Assembly (NCBI GenBank): GCA_947072565.1
Contig: CAMTIM010000074.1
Location: 16,677 to 80,676, forward strand
Reading direction: 5' to 3'
Source: an uncultured Peptostreptococcaceae bacterium
GTDB taxonomy: Bacteria; Bacillota; Clostridia; Peptostreptococcales; Peptostreptococcaceae
DNA: 64,000 nt
A program made the translations under genes and the position numbers. The notes beneath the pieces were generated by a model. It saw only the letters and a program-made list of their open reading frames with translations. It ran no database searches and had not been told where the DNA came from. This document shows positions 1-9,283 of the stretch, in pieces (within the stretch, counting starts at the first letter, position 1; each line of letters begins with the position of its first letter).

Positions 1-71
1 TCTATACATTTTAACTTTCAAACCTACATACATAATAACAACTACTACATATATAAATATTGGAGGAATTT

Positions 72-482
72 ATGAAATTTAAAGAGGTAGATAAGCTTTC
101 ACCCGAAAAATATAAAGTAATAAAAAAGTACTCTCTGTCTCTAAATGATTCTTTAATTTGGGAATTCAAACACGATAAATATCATACTGTAAAATATTTT
201 TCTAATAAATTTGCTGTAAAACATTCTACTTTAGCCATTTTATTTAGTATACATAGATTGTGTTATGCTAAAATAAAATACTTTGATAATAATTTTGATA
301 AGTATAAACCTTACAAATACAATTTTAAGGTTGGCTTTTTAGAATGTGAGTTATTTGATATGGAATTTATGTTGCATAAACCTAGCAACATAATGATAGA
401 TATTAGAAATCTGCAAGAAATAAAAGATATTAATGAATTTAAAGATTTTTGTAATTATCTAGAAACATTTGAAATCACATAA
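72..482 (+). CDS. Hypothetical protein, 136 aa
   Basis: I do not recognise this protein. It is a small, lysine- and aromatic-rich, probably cytoplasmic protein with no signal peptide, membrane segment or cysteine motif. The ATG at 72 is chosen because GGAGG lies at 62-66, five bases upstream; an in-frame TTG at 60 would place the start inside the ribosome binding site. It is convergent with the alanine symporter gene, and the two share a bidirectional terminator. Coding status rests on the ribosome binding site, length and terminator placement. Function unknown. Confidence 0.7.
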   Translation: MKFKEVDKLSPEKYKVIKKYSLSLNDSLIWEFKHDKYHTVKYFSNKFAVKHSTLAILFSIHRLCYAKIKYFDNNFDKYKPYKYNFKVGFLECELFDMEFMLHKPSNIMIDIRNLQEIKDINEFKDFCNYLETFEIT

Positions 483-513
483 AAAGGCTATCTCTTGTGA
501 GATAGCCTTTTTG
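483..513. terminator. Bidirectional rho-independent terminator
   Basis: A nine-base-pair stem GGCTATCTC/GAGATAGCC with a TTGT loop is flanked by A-tract on the left and T-tract on the right. It sits between two convergent genes and can serve both. Confidence 0.9.
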
Positions 514-515
514 TA

Positions 516-1943
516 TTATACTATTTTCTTTTTTTCTAACTTACTATTCCAACACTCAACATTTTCAAGTCCTTCTATATTTGATGCATCAAATATAGGA
601 TCTTTTATACCAGCTTTCTTCTGCTTAGTATAATCATCCAATGCCATAAATGCATATTTTCCTAATAATACTATTGCTACTAAGTTTATTATAGCCATCA
701 GACCCATAAATACATCAGCTAAATTCCAAACTATCTCTACTTTAGTTAATGATCCAAATAAAACCATACCTATAACTAAAGTTCTAAATATATTTATTCC
801 CTTTTTATTTAATTTTATAAATTCCATATTAGATTCACCATAATAATAGTTTCCTATTATAGAAGTAAATGCAAATAAGAATATACATGCTGCTATGAAT
901 ATATTTCCTATTGGACCTATATGAGAACTTAATGCAGCCTGAGTTAACTCTATTCCTGTTAATCCACTTTGTGCATATGTTGGATATAAAAGCACTATAA
1001 ATGCTGTACAGCTACATATAACTATTGTATCTGTAAATACTCCTAATACTTGTATTAAACCTTGGCTTACCGGATGAGATACATCTGCTGTAGCCGCTGC
1101 GTTAGGTGCACTACCCATACCTGCTTCATTAGAGAATAATCCTCTTTTTATACCAATCAACATCATACCACCCATTGTACCCATTGTTACTTCTCTAAGT
1201 CCAAATGCACTTTCAAATATTAACTTAAATACACCTGGAAGTTGTCCTATGTTAGTTATTATTATAAATATTGCAACTAATATATATAATCCTGCAAATA
1301 TTGGTACTATTATTTCAGAGAATTTTGCAATTCTATGAACACCACCAAATATTACTGCAGCACTTAGTACTGCTAAAGTTATACCCATAGTTAACTTATC
1401 TATACCAAAAGCATTACTAAATGCTGCTGATACTGTATTTGCTTGAACTGCGTTGAATACAAATCCAAAACAAATTGTTATAAGTATAGCAAATGTAACA
1501 CCCATCCATTTTTTATTTAAACCTTGTTCCATATAATAAGCTGGTCCACCTCTAAAAGATGTTCCATCTTTAACTTTGTATATTTGAGCTAATGTACTTT
1601 CTACAAAACTTGATGCAGAACCTACTATTGCTATTAGCCACATCCAAAATATTGCACCTGGTCCTCCACCGATAATAGCAATTGCTATACCTGCTATATT
1701 ACCTGTTCCAACTCTTGATGCAGTACTTATACAAAATGCTTGGAAAGAAGAAACCTTACCTTCAACCTTTGTATCTTTAGAAGCGCCATCTCCTAAAAGC
1801 CTAAACATTTCTTTAAAATATCTAAACTGAACAAATTTAGTCTTAAATGTAAAGTATACTCCTAATACGATTAATGCAGCCACTAATATATAAGACCACA
1901 AAAATGTATTTACGCTATCGATTAATTTTAATAATATTTCCAT
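516..1943 (-). CDS. Sodium:alanine/glycine symporter (AGCS family)
   Basis: A 475-residue polytopic membrane protein of the alanine/glycine:cation symporter family (AlsT/DagA-like), which imports alanine or glycine with sodium across the cytoplasmic membrane. The family signature GTGNIAGIA is present near residue 80, followed by GGGPGAIFWMW, an FRGGPAYYME segment and about ten hydrophobic spans. Length is normal for the family. The start is the ATG at 1943 behind a strong GAGGGGG ribosome binding site. It is monocistronic: a promoter lies at 2084-2112 and a terminator follows at 483-513. Which amino acid is preferred cannot be told from sequence. Confidence 0.93.
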   Translation of the reverse strand: MEILLKLIDSVNTFLWSYILVAALIVLGVYFTFKTKFVQFRYFKEMFRLLGDGASKDTKVEGKVSSFQAFCISTASRVGTGNIAGIAIAIIGGGPGAIFWMWLIAIVGSASSFVESTLAQIYKVKDGTSFRGGPAYYMEQGLNKKWMGVTFAILITICFGFVFNAVQANTVSAAFSNAFGIDKLTMGITLAVLSAAVIFGGVHRIAKFSEIIVPIFAGLYILVAIFIIITNIGQLPGVFKLIFESAFGLREVTMGTMGGMMLIGIKRGLFSNEAGMGSAPNAAATADVSHPVSQGLIQVLGVFTDTIVICSCTAFIVLLYPTYAQSGLTGIELTQAALSSHIGPIGNIFIAACIFLFAFTSIIGNYYYGESNMEFIKLNKKGINIFRTLVIGMVLFGSLTKVEIVWNLADVFMGLMAIINLVAIVLLGKYAFMALDDYTKQKKAGIKDPIFDASNIEGLENVECWNSKLEKKKIV

Positions 1944-2330
1944 TTTAAAGCCCCCTCAATATTCTATAGTTTTAATTATATTTAACGAAAATTAATAATT
2001 CCATTCTACTATTTTCATTAAATACTAAATTTTTTCAAATAAGTGATTAATGAGTATTTTGAATTAATTTTTATTTTATATTCATTATATATGTTATTTA
2101 CGCATTTTTCAACCCTAAAATTGCATAATAAAAAAACCAACTTGCATTTTTTATTCTTTTGAATAAAAAAAACATTTGCCGTCACATTTTAAAAATGATT
2201 TTATATATCAAATTAAGACATTTTTTTAATTTTATATTAAAATCATTTTATATACTTTAATTGCAAATAATACTAAAGAGTACTAATATTTATTTACTGG
2301 GCAAATATTAATACTGGGGGGTATGTAGTA
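1944..2330. other. Divergent intergenic region
   Basis: This 387-base AT-rich gap separates the divergent symporter and permease genes. It holds the minus-strand promoter at 2084-2112. A weak plus-strand candidate is TTGCAA at 2261 with a poor -10 at 2284. I looked for a glycine riboswitch upstream of the AGCS gene and saw none of its conserved stretches. Confidence 0.6.
2084..2112 (-). promoter_or_regulatory. Sigma-A promoter of the AGCS symporter
   Basis: On the minus strand a -35 TTGAAA (2107-2112) and -10 TATAAT (2084-2089) are separated by 17 bp. The predicted start near 2077 gives a leader of about 130 nt with no recognisable riboswitch. Confidence 0.7.
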
Positions 2331-3596
2331 GTGGGAACAGAACAAATAATAGCTATAGTTATATTTTCACTAGTTATGATAGCTATTATCACAGAAAAAA
2401 TTAATAGATGTGTGGCTGCATTATGTGGCGCACTTCTTATGGTTTTATTTAATATACTTCCTATGGAAGTTGGATTAAGTCATGTTGACTTTAATACAAT
2501 TGGTGTTTTAATAGGCATGATGCTTTTTGTTGCTGTAGTTAAAAATTCAGGATTATTTGAATATATAGCTATATTTACAGCTAAAAAAGCAAAAGGGGAC
2601 CCATGGAAAATCATGGTTAGTTTTATTTTGATAACAGCAATATTATCCGCAGTTTTAGATAATGTTACAACAGTTTTATTAATTGGACCTATGACAATCG
2701 TTATAACTCATATCTTAAATCTTAACCCGGTTCCATTTTTAATAACTCAAATTATAGCATCTAACATCGGTGGTACTGCAACACTTATAGGCGATCCACC
2801 AAATATAATGATAGGAAGTGCAGCTAACCTTAGCTTTACTGACTTTGTAATTAATTTAGGACCCGTTGTTGCTTTATTGCTCTTTGTTGTTATTATTTGT
2901 TTTAAATTTATTTTTGGAAAAAATCTCATAGTAGAAGAATCTCATAAGCAAAGTATTTTAAGTTTAGACGAAAAGAAAGCTATTAAAGACAAACCACTAC
3001 TTATAAAAAGTATAATTATTATGATTTTTATACTTTTAGGTTTTACACTTCATAGTATTATTCACGTTGAATCTAGTATTGTGGCTTTGAGTGGCGCTAC
3101 TATAATGCTTATGATTGGTAATCAAGATATTGATGAAATATTAGCAAGCATTGAATGGTCTACAATAGTATTTTTTATATCTTTATTTATAATAGTTGGC
3201 GGACTTCAAGAAGTAGGTATTATAAATGATCTTGCAACTGCTCTAATAAATGTTACTAAAGGTAATCCAATGCTTACTATGTTGATAATATTATGGATAT
3301 CTGCAATAGTTTCTTCATTCTTAGATAATATTCCATTTGTAGCAACGCTTATTCCTCTTATTTTAACTATGGAGGCACAAGGTATAGATGTTATGCCTCT
3401 TTGGTGGGCAACTTCACTAGGTGCATGTCTAGGAGGAAATGGTACATTAATAGGTGCATCAGCAAATATAGTTTTGGCTAATATAGGTCAAAAACATGGG
3501 CATCCAATAACATTTAAAAGCTATTTTAAGATAGGATTTCCTATAATGATTTTAACTATAATTATTTCTACAGCTTATTTAATATTAAAATTCTAA
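2331..3596 (+). CDS. ArsB/NhaD-type ion permease
   Basis: A 421-residue integral membrane protein of the ion transporter superfamily that includes ArsB, NhaD and citrate/SLC13-type carriers. Two pseudo-symmetric halves are visible. Each has a conserved discontinuous-helix motif: LDNVTTVLLIGPM with IGGTATLIGDPPNIMIG in the first half, and LDNIPFVATLIPL with LGGNGTLIGASANIV in the second. These motifs are the substrate/ion sites of the family. The start is a GTG at 2331 with a G-rich ribosome binding site about nine bases upstream; the ATG at 2323 is followed directly by a stop. No arsenic regulator or reductase is adjacent, so an arsenite role is not supported. Sodium/proton or anion transport is equally possible. 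Confidence 0.85.
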   Translation: MGTEQIIAIVIFSLVMIAIITEKINRCVAALCGALLMVLFNILPMEVGLSHVDFNTIGVLIGMMLFVAVVKNSGLFEYIAIFTAKKAKGDPWKIMVSFILITAILSAVLDNVTTVLLIGPMTIVITHILNLNPVPFLITQIIASNIGGTATLIGDPPNIMIGSAANLSFTDFVINLGPVVALLLFVVIICFKFIFGKNLIVEESHKQSILSLDEKKAIKDKPLLIKSIIIMIFILLGFTLHSIIHVESSIVALSGATIMLMIGNQDIDEILASIEWSTIVFFISLFIIVGGLQEVGIINDLATALINVTKGNPMLTMLIILWISAIVSSFLDNIPFVATLIPLILTMEAQGIDVMPLWWATSLGACLGGNGTLIGASANIVLANIGQKHGHPITFKSYFKIGFPIMILTIIISTAYLILKF

Positions 3597-3619
3597 TTAT
3601 TTAGAAAGGTGATGTTTTA

Positions 3620-4073
3620 ATGAATATAAACACTGCTCAAGGAGATGCAATAGAAACCTTACTTCGCCAAATGGGGGCATCCGATGTGATTAAGGTACAA
3701 GGTTTATTGTACTTTATGAAGTTTAAATTAAATGCTAATTTTGAGATATCATATTCTTACAATATTAATACTAAAAATAAGTACTTTTTGCAAAGAATAA
3801 AGCCTTATCCTCTAGCACAAGGTGTCTTCTGTGATGAGTATGAAATAGTTTCTTTCATAAAAAAAGATTTAGAAAAATTTAGTACCGCTATACATAGCAC
3901 TAATTTTAACTTATTTATTGATGTAAATAAAAAAGTTAATAGCATAACCTCTAAAATGGAATATTTATTCTTAAACCATAATGTTAATTCTAATGAACTT
4001 TTAAGATTAGACAAAGAATTAAATGATATTTTACAAGAAATAGAATTTGCTAAAATTTCATCTAAAAAAATTT
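3620..4073 (+). CDS. Hypothetical protein, 151 aa
   Basis: An unrecognised 151-residue soluble protein (the stop codon ends at about 4075). It begins 23 bases after the permease stop behind AAAGGTGATG, so it is probably cotranscribed with it. The N-terminal half is rich in tyrosine and asparagine (ISYSYNINTKNKY); the C-terminal 40 residues look helical and acidic (ELLRLDKELNDILQEIEF). There is no signal peptide or metal-binding motif. A strong terminator follows immediately. The link to the permease is by position only. Confidence 0.65.
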
Positions 4074-4112
4074 AAAAATATAGCTAGGATTAAAAATCCT
4101 AGCTATATTTTT
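4074..4112. terminator. Bidirectional terminator
   Basis: A 17-base-pair inverted repeat (arms 4074-4090 and 4096-4112, containing TAGCTAGGAT) with a 5-base loop is A-rich on one flank and T-rich on the other. It lies between convergent genes. Confidence 0.9.
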
Positions 4113-4119
4113 ATTAAAA

Positions 4120-5016
4120 TTATTTTTGTTGTTTTCTTTGCTCGATCTTTAATTTATCTAAATATGCAACTGCACTTAAAGCTGCTATTTGACCTTGTCC
4201 TGCAGATTTAATATATGAATATGGTTTTCCAACACAGTCTCCACTTGCAAAACAACCCTCTATGCTTGTTTTCATATTGATATCTACCTTAATATGAGGA
4301 CCATCAGTTTCTATGCCTGGAACTAAAGATTTTGGAGATGCACTATCTTTTATTACAAATACTCCGTCAACATCTATTTCATTTTCTTTAAAAGCTACAC
4401 TGTTTACAAGATTATCACCTTGTATTTGTATAGGTCTTTCATTTATAACTTCTATAGAACTGTCTAAATCATTTGAAGATCTCATTAAGCCTTCATTTTT
4501 ATACATAGGTATAAAATATGTCTTAGATGCTATTTCATTTAAGAAGTTAGCTTCTTCTTCTGATTCTTTATTATATCCAATTATTGCCACTTTTTTGTCT
4601 CTATATAAAGGTGCATCACATGTTGCACAGTATCCTACACCTTTGCCTAGAAATTCTTCTTCACCTTTAATAGGTTTTCCGTATTCTACTCCTGTTGCCA
4701 GTATAACAGTAGTTGCTTCAAACATGTCATCTCCTGACATTAGAGCAAAATATTCACCCATTGCATAAACATTATTTATCTTTTTTGGAGATATTTCAAT
4801 ATCCATACTTTCTATATGCTTTTTAAATTTGTCTTTTAATTCATCTCCACTTATATCATAAAATCCTAAATAATTATCTATAGATGGTGCTTTTATCAAC
4901 TTATTACTTAAATTTTCATTTCCAAAAACTATTATATTTTTATTTCTTATTTTTGCATTTATCGCTGCAGATAGCCCTGCAGGGCCACTACCAACTATTG
5001 CTATATCATATCTCAT
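4120..5016 (-). CDS. trxB: Thioredoxin reductase-like flavoprotein
   Basis: A 298-residue FAD/NAD(P)-linked disulfide reductase that transfers electrons to the thioredoxin encoded just upstream. The N-terminal FAD motif GSGPAGLSAA is present, followed by the redox-active CATC (in GVGYCATCDAPLY) near residue 130 and the C-terminal FAD motif CFASGDCVGKPYSYIKSAGQG. The middle NAD(P) region reads IGYNKESEEEAN, which lacks the usual GGGxSA glycines, so the electron donor may differ from NADPH. The ATG at 5016 is preferred over the GTG at 5025 because AGGTGG overlaps the latter. It is 17 bases downstream of trxA and forms an operon with it. Confidence 0.85.
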   Translation of the reverse strand: MRYDIAIVGSGPAGLSAAINAKIRNKNIIVFGNENLSNKLIKAPSIDNYLGFYDISGDELKDKFKKHIESMDIEISPKKINNVYAMGEYFALMSGDDMFEATTVILATGVEYGKPIKGEEEFLGKGVGYCATCDAPLYRDKKVAIIGYNKESEEEANFLNEIASKTYFIPMYKNEGLMRSSNDLDSSIEVINERPIQIQGDNLVNSVAFKENEIDVDGVFVIKDSASPKSLVPGIETDGPHIKVDINMKTSIEGCFASGDCVGKPYSYIKSAGQGQIAALSAVAYLDKLKIEQRKQQK

Positions 5017-5033
5017 ATTTACCACCTATCATA

Positions 5034-5351
5034 TTATAAATGTGACTTAACCTTAGCCTTTATTTTTTCTTTAGGCATAAATCCTACTAATGATTCTACT
5101 GGTTTTCCATCTTTAAATATCATCATTGTTGGTACAGTAGATACATTAAATTGTTGTGCTATTTCTAAGCTTTGATCTATATCTACTTTAACAAATCTAG
5201 CTTCATCTTTCATTTCTTCTCCTAGTGATTCAAATACTGGAGCTAACATTTTACAAGGTCCACACCAAGTAGCAAAAAAGTCTACTACTACTATCCCCTT
5301 ATTACTTTCTACATCGCCTCTAAATTGTGTTGTATTTATAACTTTAGCCAT
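5034..5351 (-). CDS. trxA: Thioredoxin
   Basis: A 105-residue cytosolic thioredoxin with the canonical WCGPC active site (residues about 30-34), the cis-proline segment STVPTMMIF and a full-length thioredoxin fold. It reduces protein disulfides and is re-reduced by the flavoprotein encoded immediately downstream. The start ATG at 5351 follows TAGGAGG. The pair forms a trxA-trxB operon with its promoter in the 122-base gap before the histidine kinase stop. Confidence 0.95.
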   Translation of the reverse strand: MAKVINTTQFRGDVESNKGIVVVDFFATWCGPCKMLAPVFESLGEEMKDEARFVKVDIDQSLEIAQQFNVSTVPTMMIFKDGKPVESLVGFMPKEKIKAKVKSHL

Positions 5352-5473
5352 TTTTTATCCTCCTAAATATTCTATACTGTTATACTATGTATAATACTAC
5401 AATATAGTTATTATTTATAATATTTTATTTATTTTATAGATACCCCCCCTATGTAATTTAAAACAATTTTATT

Positions 5474-6697
5474 TTAATTTTTAGGTATTTTTATTTTAAT
5501 TTTTGTATATTCTCCTAATTTTGAATCTACATCTATTCCAATATCTAAACTTGAACATAGCATTTTAGCAATAGACATACCTATACCAGAGCCATCTATA
5601 TCTTTGTTTCGAACATTATCACTTCTAAAAAACCTGTCAAATATATATGGTATATCCTCTTTTTTTATTCCTATACCACTATCAGTAACATCTATACTTA
5701 TATTATTACCTTTATCTTTAACTTCAATTAATATTTTATCCCCTTTTTGAGTATATTTAAATGCATTATCTATAAATATAAGAAGTAATTGTCTTAATTT
5801 ATTTTTATCTGTAATGATTGTTTCATCTTTAATTTCTATATTTATATTAAATGTTTTATCTTGAACTTGTGCTATATCTATATAGTCATTACTAATTTCA
5901 TTTAATAGCTCTTTTATATTTGTTTGTTCTTTATTTGTTTTATTAATAGAGTCTTCTTTTGTAAGGTATAATAAATCACTTATCATTTTTTTCATTCTTC
6001 TAGTTTCTTTCATTGCATCTGCTATAGTCTCAACTTCATCTATTACAGTATTATTTGGTGATTTTAGCATGCTTTCTAATTTTGAAGATACAATTGATAT
6101 AGGCGTTCTAAGTTCATGAGATGCATCTTGAACAAATTTAACTTGATTGTTCCAAGCAGTCTCTATTGGCACTAGTGCTTTTTTAGTCAAATATAATGCC
6201 ACAAAATACGTAATAATAACAGCCATTATTATAGCTATAATAAATACAAATATAAGTTGTTTAAATGAATTCATTTCAGAATCTATATTTCTTATTATTT
6301 GTATTTTATATTTACCTATTTCTATATTAAGCTCTCTAAATGTGTATCCATTTTTTTTATATGTAGAAAATTCATTTGCTTTATTTTTTTTTCTTTCTGG
6401 AAACATATCTTCAAAATATCCATTTTGAGTGTAATACCTTATCCTATTTCCTTCATATACATATACCATATTGCTTGGGTCTTTTAAGACTATCGGATAA
6501 AACAGCGAAGTATTGCTTAATTGAATAGATATATTTTCTAACTCTACCCTTAATTTTTTATCTATACTATTATATGAAAGACCTTGAAAATAAGAGTATA
6601 TAAATATAGAAAATATAATAAAAAAACTTACAACAACAATTATGTTTATTTTTATCAAACGGTTCTTAGTTTTATTAAATACATTTTTATTTATCAT
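5474..6697 (-). CDS. Sensor histidine kinase
   Basis: A 407-residue membrane sensor kinase, the partner of the response regulator encoded upstream. A first transmembrane helix lies at about residues 18-38, an extracytoplasmic sensor stretch runs to about 145 and a second helix to about 170. The dimerisation/phosphoacceptor box VQDASHELRTPIS carries the phosphorylated histidine. N, G1 and G2 boxes of the ATPase follow (IDNAFKYT, DSGIGI, DGSGIGMSIA). The start overlaps the end of the regulator gene: GATGATAAATAA contains both the kinase ATG and the regulator stop. The stimulus cannot be deduced. The sensor loop is small with no recognisable ligand domain. Confidence 0.93.
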   Translation of the reverse strand: MINKNVFNKTKNRLIKINIIVVVSFFIIFSIFIYSYFQGLSYNSIDKKLRVELENISIQLSNTSLFYPIVLKDPSNMVYVYEGNRIRYYTQNGYFEDMFPERKKNKANEFSTYKKNGYTFRELNIEIGKYKIQIIRNIDSEMNSFKQLIFVFIIAIIMAVIITYFVALYLTKKALVPIETAWNNQVKFVQDASHELRTPISIVSSKLESMLKSPNNTVIDEVETIADAMKETRRMKKMISDLLYLTKEDSINKTNKEQTNIKELLNEISNDYIDIAQVQDKTFNINIEIKDETIITDKNKLRQLLLIFIDNAFKYTQKGDKILIEVKDKGNNISIDVTDSGIGIKKEDIPYIFDRFFRSDNVRNKDIDGSGIGMSIAKMLCSSLDIGIDVDSKLGEYTKIKIKIPKN

Positions 6698-7358
6698 CAA
6701 ATAAATATCCTACCTTACGCTTAGTTTTTATGTATTTATCATATCCATATTTATTTAATTTTTTTCTTAAATTACTAACATAAACTTCTACTATTTCTAT
6801 AGTAGCATCTGAGTCTATTCCCCATATTCTATCGTATATTTGTTCTTTTAATAATATAGATCCTTTATTTATTAAAAAATACTCTAATAAATTAAATTGT
6901 TTATTTTGAAGTTCAATTTCACTATTTCCTATTAATACAGTTTTTTTATTAGTATCTAGATATAATTCTTTAAAGTTTATAATATTTTTATCTTTTATCT
7001 TACCATTAGTCCTAAGTATCGCATATATCCTTGCTACTAATTCTTCCATATAAAATGGCTTTGTTAAATAGTCGTTTGCACCTATTTCAAAAGCATTAAC
7101 TTTATCATCTAAACTTTCTTTTGCTGTTAAAATAAGAACTGGTGTATTTATACCATTATGTCTTATATTCTTTAATATTTCTATTCCACCAATATTTGGA
7201 ATCATTAAATCTAAAACTACCAAATCATATATGTTTTGATTTATTAAATATAGTGCCTCTTCTCCGTCTTCGCATCCACCTACATCAAAATGTTTCCCTA
7301 ATTCATTTAGCATACTCTCTAAAAGAATTTTATTATCTTCTACTATTAGTACTTTCAA
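6687..7358 (-). CDS. OmpR/PhoB-family response regulator
   Basis: A 223-residue DNA-binding response regulator: an N-terminal receiver domain (acidic pair in VEDNK, phospho-aspartate in LVVLDLMIP, lysine in LTKPF) and a C-terminal winged helix (IEIVEVYVSNLRKKLNKYG). I choose the TTG at 7358 rather than the ATG at 7364. The GGGGGG binding site is only one base from the ATG but seven from the TTG, and the TTG gives the canonical beginning MKVLIVED. It overlaps the kinase gene by about 11 bases, so the two are translationally coupled. Confidence 0.9.
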   Translation of the reverse strand: MKVLIVEDNKILLESMLNELGKHFDVGGCEDGEEALYLINQNIYDLVVLDLMIPNIGGIEILKNIRHNGINTPVLILTAKESLDDKVNAFEIGANDYLTKPFYMEELVARIYAILRTNGKIKDKNIINFKELYLDTNKKTVLIGNSEIELQNKQFNLLEYFLINKGSILLKEQIYDRIWGIDSDATIEIVEVYVSNLRKKLNKYGYDKYIKTKRKVGYLFDDK

Positions 7359-7407
7359 AAACATTCCCCCCTTACTAATTATAAACTTTGATTAATTTGT
7401 ATTTAAC

Positions 7408-7469
7408 AACATAAAAAGCTCGTTGTATTAACTAATTTTAATTAGTTAATACATCGAGCATTTTATGTT
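7408..7469 (-). terminator. Long imperfect hairpin, probable terminator
   Basis: Arms 7408-7437 and 7440-7469 form a roughly 30-bp stem with few mismatches. It follows the minus-strand small gene ending at 7475 and precedes the two-component operon. An RNase-resistant leader element is an alternative, because no strong U-tract follows. Confidence 0.6.
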
Positions 7470-7474
7470 TATTT

Positions 7475-7681
7475 TTAATTTTCATAAGTGCCATTTTCCC
7501 TATATTCTAAACTTGATAAATCATTATACATGTCAATGTCATTGCACTGTCCAGTATAAGAGCATCCTTTCATTTGGTTCAAAGCTAAAAAGTAACAACT
7601 AACTATATCAGTAAGATCTGTATTATTTTTATACATACCAACATAATTTCTTTCTTTTGTTTTTTTAGTTCTTTTTTGCAT
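7475..7681 (-). CDS. Small hypothetical protein, 68 aa
   Basis: An unrecognised 68-residue protein with a basic N-terminus (MQKRTKKTKERN) and a two-cysteine stretch CSYTGQC. AGAAGG precedes the ATG at 7681 at a suitable distance, and a hairpin follows the stop, which supports a real gene. No membrane segment is visible. It stands alone between the two-component operon and a lipoprotein gene. Confidence 0.55.
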   Translation of the reverse strand: MQKRTKKTKERNYVGMYKNNTDLTDIVSCYFLALNQMKGCSYTGQCNDIDMYNDLSSLEYRENGTYEN

Positions 7682-7778
7682 ACCAAATCCTTCTTTCGTA
7701 TTATACTAATTTTTACAAATAATTATTATTTATTATTTATCATAAACATAGTATTTATCCATGTAATTTATTATTATA

Positions 7779-8600
7779 TTATTTATTTATAGTAGCTGTA
7801 TGAGATTTAAGATCAATTTCTATATTAGCTTTTTCCTTTATATCATCATAACTATATCCTATTATTTTTAATTTATCAGCATCTGTTGTAGCAACTATGT
7901 CTATTTCTATTTCTTCTGATGCCTTTAATACATTATAAGCTGCTAGGTGATTAACTGTCACATACTCATCATTTATTAATTCACCTATTTTAAGTGAAAT
8001 ATTTCCTAAATCTATTTGGGATGAATTTTTAACCTTTACTGCATATGTATTTTTATCATTTGAATTATTCTTTTTATATACGTCTGATATAGTTAAAACT
8101 TCATGTATTTTGCTGTTTTCTATTTGTTGTTGATTCTCTCTTATTTTAACAACATCTTTTTTTAAATAAATACTTACAATTTTATTTTCTGCATCATACC
8201 CATAAGATGTTACTTTTATGCTCTTTGCATACTCCTTATGTGGAAATGCAATATAAGATGTTTCTCCTGGTGCTAAGGTTAAATCTAAAAATGTTTCTGA
8301 ATTAGAAATCATATTATTATTTTTATCAAGTTCTTCATAACCTAACCAAATATTAGATATATAAAAATTAGAAGTATTTTCTATTTTAGTCATAGTATTA
8401 TTTTTATCCGCACTTGATATATTAGTGATTTCAGGATTGGTTATGCTAATTGCTTTCGCGTTTTTATTGTCTATTTGTATATTAGTTACAGCTTTATTTC
8501 TATTTTCACTAACAGTATTCTTTTTACATCCACTAAGAGCTATTATATTGGTTAATAATATTATTAATAACAAACATGATGTTTTTGAAATTTTTTTCAT
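7779..8600 (-). CDS. Putative lipoprotein, 273 aa
   Basis: A secreted, lipid-anchored protein of unknown function. The N-terminus is a lipoprotein signal: MKK, a hydrophobic core and the lipobox LSGC with the lipidated cysteine at residue 25. The mature part is Asn/Ser/Lys-rich and looks like two beta-rich repeats: the segments around ISNIWLGYEELDKNNNM and LGNISLKIGELINDEY align loosely, each followed by a sentence-like IKVTSYGYD / LKIIGYSYDD motif. The two halves therefore probably descend from one duplicated domain. The ATG at 8600 follows a GAGG-type site (GAGGAGCTT). No operon partner is evident. Confidence 0.8.
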   Translation of the reverse strand: MKKISKTSCLLLIILLTNIIALSGCKKNTVSENRNKAVTNIQIDNKNAKAISITNPEITNISSADKNNTMTKIENTSNFYISNIWLGYEELDKNNNMISNSETFLDLTLAPGETSYIAFPHKEYAKSIKVTSYGYDAENKIVSIYLKKDVVKIRENQQQIENSKIHEVLTISDVYKKNNSNDKNTYAVKVKNSSQIDLGNISLKIGELINDEYVTVNHLAAYNVLKASEEIEIDIVATTDADKLKIIGYSYDDIKEKANIEIDLKSHTATINK

Positions 8601-8653
8601 ATTTTAAGCTCCTCATATTTTTTTATCATTTTATTTTTTTCACTTTTTTAATC

Positions 8654-9283
8654 TTACAATAAATATTTATGCTCATTCATAAAATCGCGTAATGCTTGAG
8701 TGAGTATTTCTTGCTTGCTAAATTGTGAATTACTACATAATCTTTCAAAGTTTTCCCATGTAGTCTTATCGACCCTTATACTAGTATTCTTTAGATTAGT
8801 CATATCCGTATTTTCTATATTTATGTCTTTTTTAGAAGATATTTTTTTAGGTTTCATCGACTTATAATCTTTTACTTGCATATACCAATCATATACTTCG
8901 CATAATTTATCCATATCTTCTACTGTCATATTTATTTTTTTATCTTTTTTGGGAGTTAACTTTTTTTTGTTTTTTTCTTTTGTAGAAATTTCTAATTTAG
9001 GATTGTTATTCTTTTGTGATTTTGTTTTGTTTTTTTCTTTTGTTTTTTTAGTATTACCATTTTTACTTTCTTCTTTTTGTTCTTTTACATTTTTAAACTC
9101 GATTTGTTTAATTTCATTACTTTCTTTTATCTTATATTTATTATTTTCTAATTTATATCCATTTCTATTTAAAAATGATCTAAGTGTTTTTGAAGTTATT
9201 CCAATTTGTTTTGATATATCTTCAAACTCAATATTTTTTTCTTGTAACTCTAAGAATTTTTCTATTCTTTCCTTGCCTTTCAT
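8654..9283 (-). CDS. HTH / ribbon-helix-helix DNA-binding protein
   Basis: A 209-residue protein with two DNA-binding-like ends. Residues about 5-45 resemble a helix-turn-helix (FEDISKQIGITSKTLRSFLN). Residues about 60-130 are lysine-rich low complexity (KNGNTKKTKEKNKTKSQK). The last 45 residues (TSIRVDKTTWENFERLC then SKQEILTQALRDFMNEH) resemble a CopG-type ribbon-helix-helix. Start ATG at 9283 follows GGAGGAT-like sequence. I infer a transcriptional or plasmid/segregation-type regulator; no toxin gene is adjacent. It could also be a nucleoid-associated protein because of the very basic middle. Confidence 0.7.
   Translation of the reverse strand: MKGKERIEKFLELQEKNIEFEDISKQIGITSKTLRSFLNRNGYKLENNKYKIKESNEIKQIEFKNVKEQKEESKNGNTKKTKEKNKTKSQKNNNPKLEISTKEKNKKKLTPKKDKKINMTVEDMDKLCEVYDWYMQVKDYKSMKPKKISSKKDINIENTDMTNLKNTSIRVDKTTWENFERLCSNSQFSKQEILTQALRDFMNEHKYLL

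Noticed and set aside
1944..2330. Glycine riboswitch upstream of the AGCS symporter.
   Set aside because: None of the conserved glycine aptamer segments is present on the minus strand.
4313..4768. A 151-codon plus-strand frame opposite the thioredoxin reductase gene.
   Set aside because: It is entirely inside the trxB coding region, lacks a binding site, and its protein is a low-quality hydrophobic mirror.
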